This document shows, piece by piece, positions 22,717 to 34,578 of a stretch of DNA of 64,000 bases. The DNA comes from Puccinellia tenuiflora (taxonomy: Eukaryota > Streptophyta > Magnoliopsida > Poales > Poaceae). The position numbers and the translations under genes were made by a program. The DNA lies in contig QRDG01000137.1 in NCBI GenBank assembly GCA_012064385.1, positions 2,945,299 through 3,009,298 of the forward strand, in the 5' to 3' direction. A model generated the notes under the pieces. The model saw only the letters and a list, made by a program, of their open reading frames with translations. It was not told the DNA's origin and made no database searches. Numbering within the stretch: position 1 is the first letter of the stretch; every line of letters starts with the position of its first letter.

Positions 22717-24407
22717 TGTTGGAGATATGCCCAAGAGGCAATAATAAATGTTATTGATAATCATATTTCCCGTTCATGATAAATGTTTATATCCATGCTA
22801 GAATTGTATTAAGCGGAAACAAATACATGTGTGGAATATAAACGGTAATGTGTCCCTAGTCTTTCCTCTTATGACTAGTTCGTTTGATTAAGTGATGGTT
22901 AGATGTTTCCTAACCATGGATTTATGAATCACTTAATAAACGAAGTTTGTATCATGGGTGATGATATAATGGACAAGACTCAAATTAAATAGATGTCAAA
23001 TATAGTTTCCTTAGACCATGAGATTATGTCACTCCCGCTTATCGGAGGAGTGCTTTGTGGACATCAAACGTCACTTCGTAACTGGGTGATTATAAAGGTG
23101 GCTTTCAGGTTCTCCGATGATAGGTTGTTGGGTGGCATGTTTCAAGACTGGGATTTGTTCGTCCAACAGTTGGATAGATATCTCTGGGCCCTCTCGGTAG
23201 TATAGCATCCAAACGCTTGCAAGCATATGACTAAGTAGCTAGTCATAAGGGATCCTATTCTATGGGAACGAGTAAAGAGAACTTGTCGGTAACGAGATTA
23301 ATCAGATATGGAGATATCAGTGGATTAAATCTCGGACAAGTAATATATCGTGAAACAAAAGGAATCGTATATGGATTAATTGAATCCCGGACATTGTGGT
23401 TCGACTAGTAAAGTACTTCGTCGAATATGTAGGAATTAATATGGGCATCCCGGTCCCGCTATTAATATGACATATTCACGAACCCGCAGAGTCACACACT
23501 TAACGTTCGATGTAGTTAGGGTTTGAGATAAATGATGGTGAGAACGAATATTGATTCGGAGTCCCGGATAGGATCCCGGACGTCACGAGGAGTTCCGGAG
23601 TGGTCCGGAGAATAAGATTCATATAAGGAAAGTGGTTTCCGGAGGTTTAGAAAGGTTCGGGAATTTATCGGTAAAGTACCGGAAAGTTCTAGAAGGTTCT
23701 AGAGGGGTCTAGAAGTGGGGCCCATAGGAGTATGGGGCCCACAAGGCATGAAGGGGTAGTGGGCTGGCCTAATGGGCCAGCCGCACCATACCCTCAAAGG
23801 CCCACCCGGGCCAAGCTTCTAGAAGGGGGGGGGGCGGCCGAAACCCTAGGGGTGGCTTGGGGGCCAAGCCTCCCCCTTGCCGCCGGCCCTAGGAGGGGGT
23901 GGGGCGCAGCCCCCTGGCCTCCTATATAAGGAGGGGGCAGGGGAGGGCTGCCGCACCTGTGTGCTCCCCCCAAGGTGCCTAGCCGCCGCCCCCTCTCCCT
24001 ACCCTAGCCGCACCCCTCCTCCTCCTCTCTCCCGACACCGCTTGGCGAAGCCCTGTCGGATCTCCACCATACACACCACGCCACCGTCGTCGTGCTGTTG
24101 ATCTCGAGCCTCTCCACCACCTCTTGCGGGATCAAGAACGTGGAGTCTTCATCGAGCTGAACGTGTGGATATCTCGGAGGCGTTGCTCGTGCGGCGCTTG
24201 GACAATACATCTCCTCGCGACTAGACGAGTCTAGTTGCGGGGATCGACTAGCCAACCCCTGCCTCGACAAAACACTCACGGTTTTCTTCGAGGGTGAGAT
24301 TCGATCTCCTTCTTGCTACCAACCTCTCGTAGATCGGATCTAGATGTTGGGTTTATTCCGCTATCTTTGCGTAGGAAATTTTTTGTTTTCTATGCTGCGA
24401 CCCTTCA
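22717..24407 (+). mobile_element. Ty1-copia LTR 2 (shared middle LTR)
   Basis: A 1691-bp LTR from TGTTGGAGATATGCCC to CTGCGACCCTTCA. It serves as the 3' LTR of copy A and, because a primer-binding site (TGGTATCAGAGC, 24409-24420) follows directly, also as the 5' LTR of copy B. TATA box at 23923-23929. It is closer to LTR 3 than to LTR 1 at the AAACGCTTGC and GAACGAGTAAAG sites. Confidence 0.92.
23923..23929 (+). promoter_or_regulatory. LTR 2 TATA box
   Basis: TATATAA within CTCCTATATAAGGAGG, same relative position as in LTR 1. Confidence 0.75.
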
Positions 24408-25657
24408 GTGGTATCAGAGCCTAGATCTATTCGTAGATGTTGGTGCGATTAGACACAAGTGTTGTGGGCGTTGATAATTTATGTTGCTACCTTCTCGCGT
24501 GCACTTTGCATCTTTGCGGTACTGTGAGATTGAAGCGGCCCGGACCAACCTTACTCGTCCACGCACGAGAGACCGGTTCCACGACTGACATGCAACTTGT
24601 TTTGCATAAGTGGCTGGCGGGTGTCTGTTTCTCTTGCTTTAGTGAAGGTGCAATTTTCAATGGAAGGCCTTTCAAAAGGATGAGTAAATAAGCAACTATT
24701 TTATCACCGTTGTGGCTTTGCGTAGATTAGAACGGTTCTATCTAATGACCCATTAGAAGCCACGTAAAAATTGCATAAACAAAGTAGAGGACGTCTAACT
24801 TGTTTTTGCAGGGTTTGTGATGTGGTATAGCCCAAGATGTGATTATGTGTTGTATGCAATGATCATGTTTTGTAATTGTCACGACTTGCATGTCGATGAG
24901 TACGGCAACCGGCAGGAGCCTTATGGTTGTCTCATATTTATTGTATGACCTGCGTGTCACTTTAAAACGCCATGTAATTGCTTTACTTTATTGCTAAGGT
25001 AGCCATAGTAGTAGTTGCAATAGTTGGTGGAGGCAATCATGGTGATGGCGCCACGAGCTGGTGATGATGGAGATCATGCCGGTGTCTTGGAGATGGAGAT
25101 CAAAGGCACAAGGAAAGGCTATACCATGTCACAAATTATGAATTGCATGTGATGTTAATCCTTTTATGCACCTTATGGTTTATGCTTAGATACGATCTCG
25201 ACGGTAGCATGATAAGGTGATCTCTCACGTTAATATCAAGAAGTGTTCTCCCCTAGTATGCGCCGTTGCCAAAGTTCGTCGTTTTGAAGCACCACGTGAT
25301 GATCGGGTGTGATAGATTCTACGTTCACATACAACGGGTGCAAGCCAGTTTGCACATGCAGAAATACTACGGTTTCCTTGACGAGCCTAGCATGTACAGA
25401 CATGGCCTCGGAACACAAGAGCCGAAAGGCTAAACACGAGTCATATGGATGATATGATCAACATGGAGATGTTCACCTTTTGAAGCTGCACCACTTCACG
25501 TGATGATCGGTTGTGGTGTAGTGGATTTTGGATCGTGTACCACTAAACAACCAGAGAGATGTTGAGTTTAGTGGGAGTTCGTTTTATAATTAGATTATTT
25601 CTCGAACAATCTATCATGAACATAGTCTAAACACCTTGCAAATAATGTTGTAGATCA
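24408..25657 (+). other. Copy B primer-binding site and leader
   Basis: TGGTATCAGAGC at 24409-24420 is a perfect primer-binding site, followed by about 1.24 kb of leader nearly identical to that of copy A. It contains no gene. Confidence 0.75.
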
Positions 25658-26710
25658 ATGGCCCTTCCCAACATCACCATGAATTTTAACGCGTTCCTAG
25701 AGAAAGACAAGCTGAAAGACGATGGAAGCAATTTCTCAGATTGGTTTATGAATCTGAAGATTATCCTCAAAGCTGCCAAGAAACTGTATGTCCTAGATGC
25801 ACCGCTAGGTGAGGCTCCAGCAGAGGGAGCGGCTGAAGATGTTAGGAACGTCTGGGCAGCCCGCTCTGAGGACCACGAGATAGTTAAGTGCGGTCTGTTG
25901 TACGGCTTAGGACCTAAGCTTCAAAAGCGTTTTGAGCACCATGGCGTTCATCAGATGATAGTTGATCTGAAAGCTATGTTTCAGACTCAAGCCAAGGTGG
26001 AGAGGTATGATGCCTCTTCTAAGTTCTTTAGCTGTATGATGGAAGAGAACAGCTCTGTCAGTGAACACGTGCTCAAAATGTCTGGGTACGGTGATCGTCT
26101 GGCAGCAGCTGGTGTTGTGATTCCCAATGAGTTGGGGATTGACCGTGTTCTCCAGTCACTTCCACCTAGCTACAAAAGCTTCGTGATGAACTATAACATG
26201 CAAGGAATGGAGAAAACTCTTCCTGAGCTCTTCGCGATGTTAAAGACCGCGGAAGTGGAAATCAAGAAGGAGCATCAAGTGTTGATGGTCAACAAGACCA
26301 CTAGTTTCAAGAAAAAGGGCAAAAGAGACTACCTCAAGAAGGACGGCAAGCGAGCTGCCGGGCCTGCGAGGAAGTCAAGGAAAGGCCCTAAGTCTGATAC
26401 TGAGTGCTTCTACTGCAAGGGAACCGGACACTGGAAGCGGAACTGCCTCAAGTATCTGGCAGACAAGAAGGCTGGCACCGTCAAACAAGGTATATATGAT
26501 ATACAAGTTATTGATGTGTATTTAACAAGTGATCGTAGTAGCACCTGGGTATTTGATACTGGTTCGGTTGCTAATATATGTAACTCGAAACAGGAGCTGC
26601 GGAATAGTCGACGCTTGGCAAGGGACGAGGTGACGATGCGCGTTGGAAATGGATCAAAAGTTGAAGTCATCGCTGTCGGCACACTCCCTCTGCATTACCT
26701 TCGGGATTAG
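25658..26710 (+). pseudogene. Copia copy B: Gag-protease, frameshifted
   Basis: Nearly identical to copy A over Gag, the CCHC knuckle (CFYCKGTGHWKRNC) and the protease DTGS motif. One T is missing in CTCTGCATTACC (about 26696, compared with CTGCATTTACC in copy A), so the frame ends at LPLHYLRD and stop. One local difference from copy A is AAAGVVIP versus AQLGVVIP. The integrase continues in another frame from about 26700. Confidence 0.88.
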
Positions 26711-26736
26711 TTTTAAACCTTAATAATTGTTATTAT

Positions 26737-28467
26737 GTGCCTGCGTTAAGCATGAACATTGTATCTGGATCTTGTTTATTGCGAGACGGTTATTCATTTA
26801 AGTCTGAAAACTTTGGTATTTCGATTTATATGGATAATACCTTTTATGGTCATGCACCTGAGAGGAATGGTTTATTTCTATTGGATCTCGATAGTAGTGA
26901 TACACATGTTCATAACATTGATGCCAAAAGATGCAAAGTGAATGATGATAATACCACATATTTGTGGCACTGCCGTTTGGGTCACATTGGTGTAAAGCGC
27001 ATGAAGAAACTCCATTCTGATGGACTTTTGGATTCACTTGATTTTGAATCATTTGAAACTTGCGAACCATGCCTTATGGGTAAGATGACTCGAACACCCT
27101 TCTCCGGCACGATGGAGAGGGCAACAGACTTGTTGGAAATCATACATACTGATGTGTGTGGTCCGATGAGTGTTGCAGCACGCGGTGGATATCGTTACTT
27201 CTTAACCTTCACCGATGATTTGAGTAGATATGGGTATATTTACTTAATGAAACACAAGTCTGAAACGTTCGAAAAGTTCAAAGAATTTCAGAGTGAAGTT
27301 GAGAATCATCGTAACAAGAAAATAAAGTTTCTTCGATCTGATCGTGGAGGCGAATATTTGAGTTACGAGTTTGGCATGCATTTAAAGACGTGTGGAATTG
27401 TTTCACAACTCACGCCACCCGGAACACCACAGCGTAATGGTGTGTCTGAACGTCGTAATCGAACCTTATTGGATATGGTGCGATCTATGATGTCTCACAC
27501 AGATCTGCCACTATCATTTTGGAGCTATGCATTAGAGACAGCCGCATTCACTTTAAATAGGGCTCCATCAAAATCCGTTGAGACGACTCCATATGAGTTA
27601 TGGTTTGGCAAGAAGCCAAAGTTATCGTTTCTCAAAGTTTGGGGTTGCGATGCTTATGTGAAAAAGCTTCAACCTGATAAGCTCGAACCCAAATCGGAAA
27701 AATGCGTCTTCATTGGATACCCTAAGGAAACCATTGGGTATACCTTCTACCACAGAACCGAAGGCAAGATTTTCGTTGCCAAGAATGGTTCCTTTCTAGA
27801 GAAGGAGTTTCTCTCGAAAGAAGTGAGTGGGAGGAAAATAGAGCTTGACGAGGTTATCGAACCTGTTCTTGAGATGCCGAGTAGCGCAGATCTGGAAGTT
27901 GTTCCAGAACAGCTATCGCCACCTGAAGAAGGAGCAAATGATGTTGATCATACTACTCCGGTCAAAGTTGCTATTGAGCCTCGCAGGTCAACGAGGGAAC
28001 GTACCGCCCCTGATCGGTACGACCCCGTCATGAGTGTCATGTTGTTAGACAATGATGAACCTGCGAATTATGAGGAAGCAATGATGAGCCCAGACTCCGA
28101 TAAATGGCTAGGAGCCATGAAATCCGAAATGGAATCCATGTATGAAAACCAAGTATGGACTTTGGTGGACTTACCGAACGACCGTAAGGCCGTTGAGAAC
28201 AAATGGATATTCAAAAGAAAGACAGATGCTGACGGAAACGTCACCGTGTATAAAGCTCGACTTGTCGCAAAGGGTTTCCAACAAATTCAAGAAGTTGACT
28301 ACGATGAGACTTTCTCACCTGTAGCGATGCTGAAATCTGTTCGGATTATGTTAGCAATTGCCCGCTTTTATGATTATGAAATTTGGCAAATGGATGTGAA
28401 AACCGCGTTCCTTAATGGTCATATTAAGGAAGAGTTGTACATGGTGTCAGCCCGAAGGTTTTGTTGA
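26737..28467 (+). pseudogene. Copia copy B: integrase and start of RT
   Basis: Continuation of copy B in a second frame: LWHCRLGH, the integrase core (HTDVCGPM, RSDRGGEY), FIGYPKETIGYTFY, then, without the frameshift that copy A has near 20996, straight into RT (WIFKRKTDADG, QMDVKTAFLNG). It ends in MVSARRFC after an extra T at about 28446, where copy A reads ATGGTGCAGCCC. The integrase-RT junction is therefore intact here and broken in copy A. Confidence 0.85.
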
Positions 28468-29378
28468 TCCAAAGGATGCTAACAAGGTATGCAAACTTCA
28501 GAGATCCATCTATGGACTGAAGCAAGCATCGCGGAGTTGGAATCTCCGGTTTGATGAAGTGATCAAGGGTTTGGATTTGTCCAAACTTATGAGAAGCCTG
28601 TATTTACAAGAAAGTGAGTGGGAGTTCAGTTGCATTTCTAATACTATATGTGGATGACATATTATTGATTGGAAATGATGTTACACTGCTTGAAAGTGTA
28701 AAAGTCTTATTTGAATAAGAGTTTTTCAATGAAAGACCTTGGAGAAGCTGCGTATATTTTAGGCATAAAGATCTATAGGGATAGGTCAAAGCGCCTAATT
28801 GGACTTTCACAAAGTACATACCTTGACAAGGTTCTGAAGAAGTTCAGAATGGAAAATTCAAAGAAGGGGTTCTTACCAATGTTGCAAGGAAAGGTTCTGA
28901 GTAAGACTCAGAGTCCTGTTACGGCAGAAGATAGAGAGATAATGAACAAGGTTCCTTATGCCTCTGTGATAGGCTCTATCATGTATGCCATGCTATGTAC
29001 ATAGACCAGATGTGTGCCATGCTGTAAGTTTGACTAGCAGGTACCAAAGTGATCCAGGAGTGGAACACTGGTCAGCTGTCAAGATATCCTTAAGTATCTA
29101 AATAGAACTAAGGAAATGTTTCTCGTATATGGAGGTGACCAAGAGCTTGTCGTAAGGAGTTACGTCGATGCTAGTTGGGACACAGATCCGGATGATTCTA
29201 AGTCTCAGTCCGGATACATGTTTATTCTGAATGGTGGCGCTGTGGAGTTGGAGGAGTTCCAAGCAGAGCGTGGTGGCGAATCTTCAACAGAAGCGGAGTA
29301 TGTTGGCGGCCTCGTCGGCAGCAAGTGAAGCAGTCTGGATGAAGGAGTTCCTCTCAGAGCTGAGCGTGGTTCCAAGTG
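28468..29378 (+). pseudogene. Copia copy B: RT-RNase H, indel-riddled stretch
   Basis: Homologous to RT and RNase H of copy A, but with about ten one-base gains or losses in 900 bp, for example GATCAAGGG for GATCAAAGGG, TGTAAAAGTC for TGTAAAGTC, GTACATAGACC for GTACAAGACC, and GGCGAATC for GGCGAAATC. The frame is broken into fragments at 28415-28657, 28711-29004 and 29116-29328. It stops at GGTTCCAAGTG immediately before an N at 29379. The density of homopolymer indels looks like uncorrected sequence error rather than natural decay. Confidence 0.8.
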
Positions 29379-29379
29379 N
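29379..29379. other. Single ambiguous base N at a sequence join
   Basis: GTTCCAAGTG, N, ACGAGGTTATTG. Left of the N the sequence is RNase H; right of it the sequence jumps back to the end of integrase. This marks the junction of the repeated 1.5-kb block. Confidence 0.9.
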
Positions 29380-31156
29380 ACGAGGTTATTGAACCTGTTC
29401 TTGAGATGCCGAGTAGCGCAGAACTGGAAGTTGTTCCAGAACAGCCATCGCCACCTAAAGAAGGAACAAATGATGTTGATCATGCTGCTCCAGTCAAAGT
29501 TGCTATTGAGCCTCGCAGGTCAATGAGGGAACGTACCGCCCCTGATCGGTACGACCCCGTCATGAGTGTCATGTTGTTAGACAATGATGAACCTGCGAGG
29601 AAGCAATGATGAGCCCAGACTCCGATAAATGGCTAGGAGCCATGAAATCCGAAATGGAATCCATGTATGAAAACCAAGTATGGACTTTGGTGGACTTACC
29701 GAACGACCGTAAGGCCGTTGAGAACAAATGGATATTCAAAAGAAAGACAGACGCTGACGGAAACGTCACCGTGTATAAAGCTCGACTTGTTGCAAAGGGT
29801 TTCCGACAAATTCAAGGAGTTGACTACGATGAGACATTCTCACCCGTAGCGATGCTAAAATCTGTTCGGATTATGTTAGCAATTGCCGCTTTTTATGATT
29901 ATGAAATTTGGCAAATGGATGTGAAAACCGCGTTCCTTAATGGTCATATTAAGGAAGAGTTGTACATGGTGCAGCCCGAAGGTTTTGTTGATCCAAAGGA
30001 TGCTAACAAGGTATGCAAACTTCAGAGATCCATCTATGGACTGAAGCAAGCATCGCGGAGTTGGAATCTCCGGTTTGATGAAGTGATCAAAGGGTTTGGA
30101 TTTGTCCAAACTTATGGAGAAGCCTGTATTTACAAGAAAGTGAGTGGGAGTTCAGTTGCATTTCTAATACTATATGTGGATGACATATTATTGATTGGAA
30201 ATGATGTTACACTGCTTGAAAGTGTAAAGGTTTATTTGAATAAGAGTTTTTCAATGAAAGACCTTGGCGAAGCAGCGTACATTTTAGGCATAAAGATCTA
30301 CAGAGATAGGTCAAAGCGCCTAATAGGGCTTTCACAAAGTACATACCTTGACAAGGTTCTGAAGAAGTTCAAAATGGAAAATTCAAAGAAGGGGTTCTTA
30401 CCAATGTTGCAAAGAAAGGTTCTGAAGAAGACTCAGAGTCCTGTTACGGCAGAAGATAGAGAGATAATGAACAATGTTCCTTATGCCTCTGCGATAGGCT
30501 CTATCATGTATGCCATGCTATGTACTAGACCAGATGTGTGCCATGCTGTAAGTTTGACTAGCAGGTACCAAAGTGATCTAGGAGTGGAACACTGGACAGC
30601 TATCAAAAATATCCTTAAGTATCTAAATAGAACTAAGGAAATGTTTCTCGTATATGGAGGTGACCAAGAGCTTGTCATAAGGAGTTACGTCGATGCTAGT
30701 TGGGACACAAATCCGGATGATTCTAAATCTCAGCCCGGATACGTGTTTATTCTAAATGGTGGCGCTGTGAGTTGGAGCAGTTCCAAGTAGAGCGTGGTGG
30801 CGAAATCTTCAACAGAAGCGGAGTATGTTGCGGCCTCGTTGGCAGCAAGTGAAGCAGTCTGGATGAAGGAGTTCCTCTCAGAACTGAGTGTGGTTCCAAG
30901 TGTGTTAAGACCTCTGGCCCTGTACTGTGATAATACAGGTACAATAGCTCTTGCCAAGGACCCGACTTCACACAAGAATACCAAGAATATTAAGCGCCGC
31001 TATCACAATTTGCGTGAGAATGTCAGGGATGGTGACATAGAGATTTGCAAGGTGCATACGGATCTGAATGTGGCAGACCCGTTGACTAAACCTCTTCCAC
31101 GAGCAAAACATGATCAACACCGAGAGACCATGGGTGTTAGATTGCTACAAATGTAA
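29380..31156 (+). pseudogene. Copia copy B: second integrase end-RT-RNase H block
   Basis: It repeats the segment that began at 27848: integrase C-terminal linker (EVIEPVLEMPSSAE), then RT and RNase H through to the 3' LTR. Lesions are a 7-bp loss near 29596 (CCTGCGAGGAAGC where the other copies read CCTGCGAATTATGAGG) that shifts the frame before RT, and a CAG-to-TAG stop at 30788-30790 inside RNase H (SSK then stop, SVVAKSS). The RT frame 29606-30790 retains YVDDILLIG, and 30794-31156 retains YCDNTGTIALA and the RNase H end. It has its own substitutions (for example SMRERTAP), so it is not an exact copy of the left block. Confidence 0.85.
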
Positions 31157-31178
31157 ACTAGATTATTGACTCTAGTGC

Positions 31179-31189
31179 AAGTGGGAGAC
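31179..31189 (+). other. Polypurine tract, copy B
   Basis: AAGTGGGAGAC directly before LTR 3, identical to that of copy A. Confidence 0.75.
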
Positions 31190-32895
31190 TGTTGGAGATA
31201 TGCCCAAGAGGCAATAATAAAGGTTATTGATAATCATATTTCCCGTTCATGATAAATGTTTATATCCATGCTAGAATTGCATTAAGCGGAAACAAATACA
31301 TGTGTGGAATATAAACGGTAATGTGTCCCTAGTCTTTCCTCTTATGACTAGTTCGTTTGATTAAGTGATGGTTAGATGTTTCCTAACCATGGATTTATAA
31401 ATCACTTAATAAACGAAGTTTGTATCATGGGTGATGATATAATGGACAAGACTCAAATTAAATAGATGTCAAATATAGTTTCCTTAGACCGTGAGATTAT
31501 GTCACTCCCGCTTATCGGAGGAGTGCTTTGTGGACATCAAACGTCACTTCGTAACTGGGTGATTATAAAGGTGGCTTTCAGGTTCTCCGATGATAGGTTG
31601 TTGGGTGGCATGTTTCAAGACTGGGATTTGTTCGTCCAACAGTTGGATAGATATCTCTGGGCCCTCTCGGTAGTATAGCATCCAAACGCTTGCAAGCATA
31701 TGACTAAGTGGTTAGTCATAAGGGATCCTATTCTATGGGAACGAGTAAAGAGAACTTGTCGGTAACAAGATTAATCAGATATGGAGATATCGGTGGATTG
31801 AATCTTGGACAAGTAATATATATCGTGAAACAAAAGGAATCGTATATGGATTAATTCAATTCCGGACATTGTGGTTCGACTGGTAAAGTACTTCGTCGAA
31901 TATGTAGGAATTAATATGGGCATCCCGGTCCCGCTATTAATATGACATATGCACGAACCCGCAGAGTCACACACTTAACGTTCGATGTAGTTAGGGTTCG
32001 AGATAAATGATGGTGAGAAAGAATATTGATTCGGAGTCCCGGATAGGATCCCGGACATCACGAGGAGTTCCGGAGTGCTCCGGAGAATAAGATTCATTTA
32101 AGGAAAGTGGTTTTCGGAGGTTCGAAAAGGTTTGGGAATTTATCGGTAAGTACCGGAAAGTTCTAGAAGGTTCTAGAGGGGTCTAGAAGTGGGGCCCATA
32201 GGAGTATGGGGCCCACATGGAATTAAGGGGTGGTGGACTGGCCTAATGGGCCAGCCGCACCATGCCCTAAGGGGCCCATGCGGGCAGCCCAAGAGGGGAA
32301 GGGGGCCAGCCGGCCATAACCCTAACCCTAGGGGGCTTGCTTGGGGGGCAAGTTGCCCCCTAGCCGCCGGCCCTAGAAGGGGTGGGGCGCAGCCCCCTTG
32401 GCCGCCTATATAAGGAGGGGCTGAGGGGAGGCTGCCGCACCCTTTGGCTCCCCCCAAGGTGCCCTAGCCGCCACCCCCCTCCTTGCCCTAGCCGCCACCT
32501 CCTCCTCCTCTCTCCCCGACAGCCGCTTGGCGAAGCCCTGTCGGATCTCCACCATACACACCACGCCACCGTCATCGTGCTGTTGATATCGTGAGCCTCT
32601 CCACCACCTCTTGCGGGATCAAGAACGTGGAGTCTTCATCGAGCTGTACGTGTGGATCTCTCGGAGGCGTTGCTCGTGCGGCGCTTGGATAATACATCTC
32701 CTCGCGACTAGACGAGTCTAGTTGCGGGGATCGACTAGCCAACCCCTGCCTCGACAAAACACTCACGGTTTTCTTCGAGGGTGAGATTCGATCTCCTTCT
32801 TGCTACCAACCTCTCGTAGATCGGATCTAGATGTTAGGTTTATTCCGCTATCTTTGCGTAGGAATTTTTTTTGTTTTCTATGCTGCGACCCTTCA
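31190..32895 (+). mobile_element. Ty1-copia LTR 3 (3' LTR of copy B)
   Basis: A 1706-bp LTR from TGTTGGAGATATGCCC to CTGCGACCCTTCA. TATA box at 32407-32413. The next five bases are ACTTT and do not match ATGCT before LTR 1, so the outer ends of the stack do not share a target duplication. Confidence 0.92.
32407..32413 (+). promoter_or_regulatory. LTR 3 TATA box
   Basis: TATATAA in GCCTATATAAGGAGG. Confidence 0.7.
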
Positions 32896-33389
32896 ACTTT
32901 ATGTCTTAATAATTCTTGTGTAGTCATTTACTTGGCACCTTGATCCATCATAAGAGGTGTAGTTTATTTATTAGCTATTCCTAATTATGGCTCCGTCCAA
33001 AGAAGATTAAAACTTGACAAAATGTTTACCTTGTTGTTCTAGAAATATTATACCATGAAGTCTAAGTAGCCCTTAGGAACTCTCTCCACCTATAAGAAAC
33101 ACACACTTGAGCTTGTCCTCTTGCTGCATAGAGGATTGGGCTTTCTCTCTTTGAGAACTTTCACTTGTCATATTGCATTCTCAGCATTTTACTTTATTGC
33201 AAACTCTACGCCAAAAACCCAAAAACACTTGCATCATTTAATCATCTTAGTTTGTCTAGTGCATAGATAATAAGGGAAGTGACACTCTTATTTGAGAGGA
33301 TAAATACTTATACCTTCTACTCCTCGTGGGATCGATACTATACTTACACATCGAAGACTTCAACGACCCCCTATACTTGTGGGTATCAG
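32896..33389 (+). mobile_element. LTR 3'-end fragment ending GTGGGTATCA
   Basis: About 0.5 kb with the features of a grass LTR end (CTCGTGGGATCGATAC, CCCCCTATACTTGTGGGTATCA). Its final GTATCA is the inverted partner of the TGATAC start at 10620, so it may be the far end of the same LTR family. The left boundary is set by the copia LTR 3 end. Confidence 0.5.
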
Positions 33390-33394
33390 TCACA

Positions 33395-33721
33395 CCCCTC
33401 CAACGAGACGTACTCCCTTAACAAGGAGGAACTCGGGAATATATCCCCGTCTCCACGTGCCTCGGTTATTTCTATACCTGAGATCTTTACTTATGCAATT
33501 TACACTGTGATAGCCTTCGTGCTTAAAATTTTATATCTTGTTATCACCTTGTTGTTATCTTGCTTAGCATAAGTTGCTGGTGCACATAGGTGAACCTAGT
33601 ATATTTAGGTTGTTGGCTTGTTAATTTAAACATCTAGTTTTATTCCGCAATTCTCAAGCCTTAAACCGGAAAAGTTTTAGTCGCCTATTCACCCCCTCTA
33701 GGCAACATCGTTTGTCCTTTC
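33395..33721 (+). mobile_element. 3'-end fragment of the TGAAAG...CTTTCA LTR family
   Basis: Homologous, on the opposite strand, to the terminal part of the solo LTR at 59927-62641. Shared landmarks are TTACTTATGCAATTTAC, GGTGCACATAGGTGAACCTAG, GTTTTATTCCGCA and CACCTATTCA/CGCCTATTCACCCC, ending GTCCTTTCA at 33713-33721. Only the last 330 bp or so is present. Confidence 0.75.
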
Positions 33722-34474
33722 AACCGGGCGCCGATGTGCCCTCCCTGCTCAGGTCCACCGTCAGCGTGGTCTCGTCCGCGGGGCGCCTCCCCGTGGTCGT
33801 GACTAACACCGCCGGCACCCGCGAAGCATGAACAGGAGCACGGACATCCCCAACACCCTGGGCCCTCCCCGCACACGGGGGCGCCGCCGCCATCCGGCGC
33901 AATGAGAGAGATGCACGTCGGCACCGAGGGGCAGAGCGAGGCGCAGCACGGCGCGCCACCTCCAAGAAGTGCCCATAGGTAGGGGAAGGTGGGATCGAGC
34001 ACAGAGCCGCCAGCTCCGCCGCGAGCGTGACCTCCTCATCCAGCTCATCGGCGACATCCGCCCACCGCTACCCTCGGATGGAGTCCACCTCCATCGCCCC
34101 GCCTGGGATGGGGTCGGACCTACCGAGCGGGGGGATGGCGGCCGGAGCAGCTCCATCGCCGGGGAGTCCTAGCAGGGGGTCCAATCGCCGTGTCGCCGCA
34201 TCGCTTCCTTCGTCTCCAAAGCCTCCTGCTTGTGTGCTGATGTGCAATTTCCATACTTATCTTCAGGAAACTATTGGTGTTCACTTATTCGTTCAGTTTT
34301 AGTTTCGTAAGGTTTCAGATACTGAAATTTGTGGCTCGAGAACCGTCAACCCATAGGTTTCATGTATTTTCATTTAGATTAAGCAAAAGGAGTGTTTGAC
34401 AAAATATACAACACACGGCAAAAGCCACCCACAAATCAACCACAGGGACTAGTCCTGCCGCTGACCTACACTAT
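33722..34474. other. GC-rich stretch, no gene recognised
   Basis: 33722-34240 is very GC-rich with overlapping ORFs on both strands, none with domain signatures. It could be a captured or decayed gene fragment. After 34240 the base composition drops and nothing is seen up to the Stowaway element. Confidence 0.35.
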
Positions 34475-34476
34475 TA

Positions 34477-34576
34477 CTCCCTCCGTATCAAAATGTAAGA
34501 TGTTTTAGCTCAAACATGTCTAGATACGGATGAAAAGAAAAAGGCTAAAACATCTTACATTTTGATGCATAAGGAG
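34477..34576. mobile_element. Stowaway-type MITE (100 bp)
   Basis: It begins CTCCCTCCGTATCAAAATG and ends CATTTTGATGCATAAGGAG, with long internal inverted repeats (TGTAAGATGTTTTAG / CTAAAACATCTTACA). It is flanked by TA on both sides (34475-34476 and 34577-34578), the Tc1/mariner target duplication. Confidence 0.9.
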
Positions 34577-34578
34577 TA

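Noticed and set aside
24408..31189. Copy B as a naturally duplicated copia element with two RT genes
   Set aside because: The single N, the clustered homopolymer indels and the exact restoration of normal length on removing one block favour an assembly explanation; kept only as an alternative.
33722..34170. GC-rich ORFs as a captured host gene
   Set aside because: Frames are open on both strands and I could not match any to a protein family.
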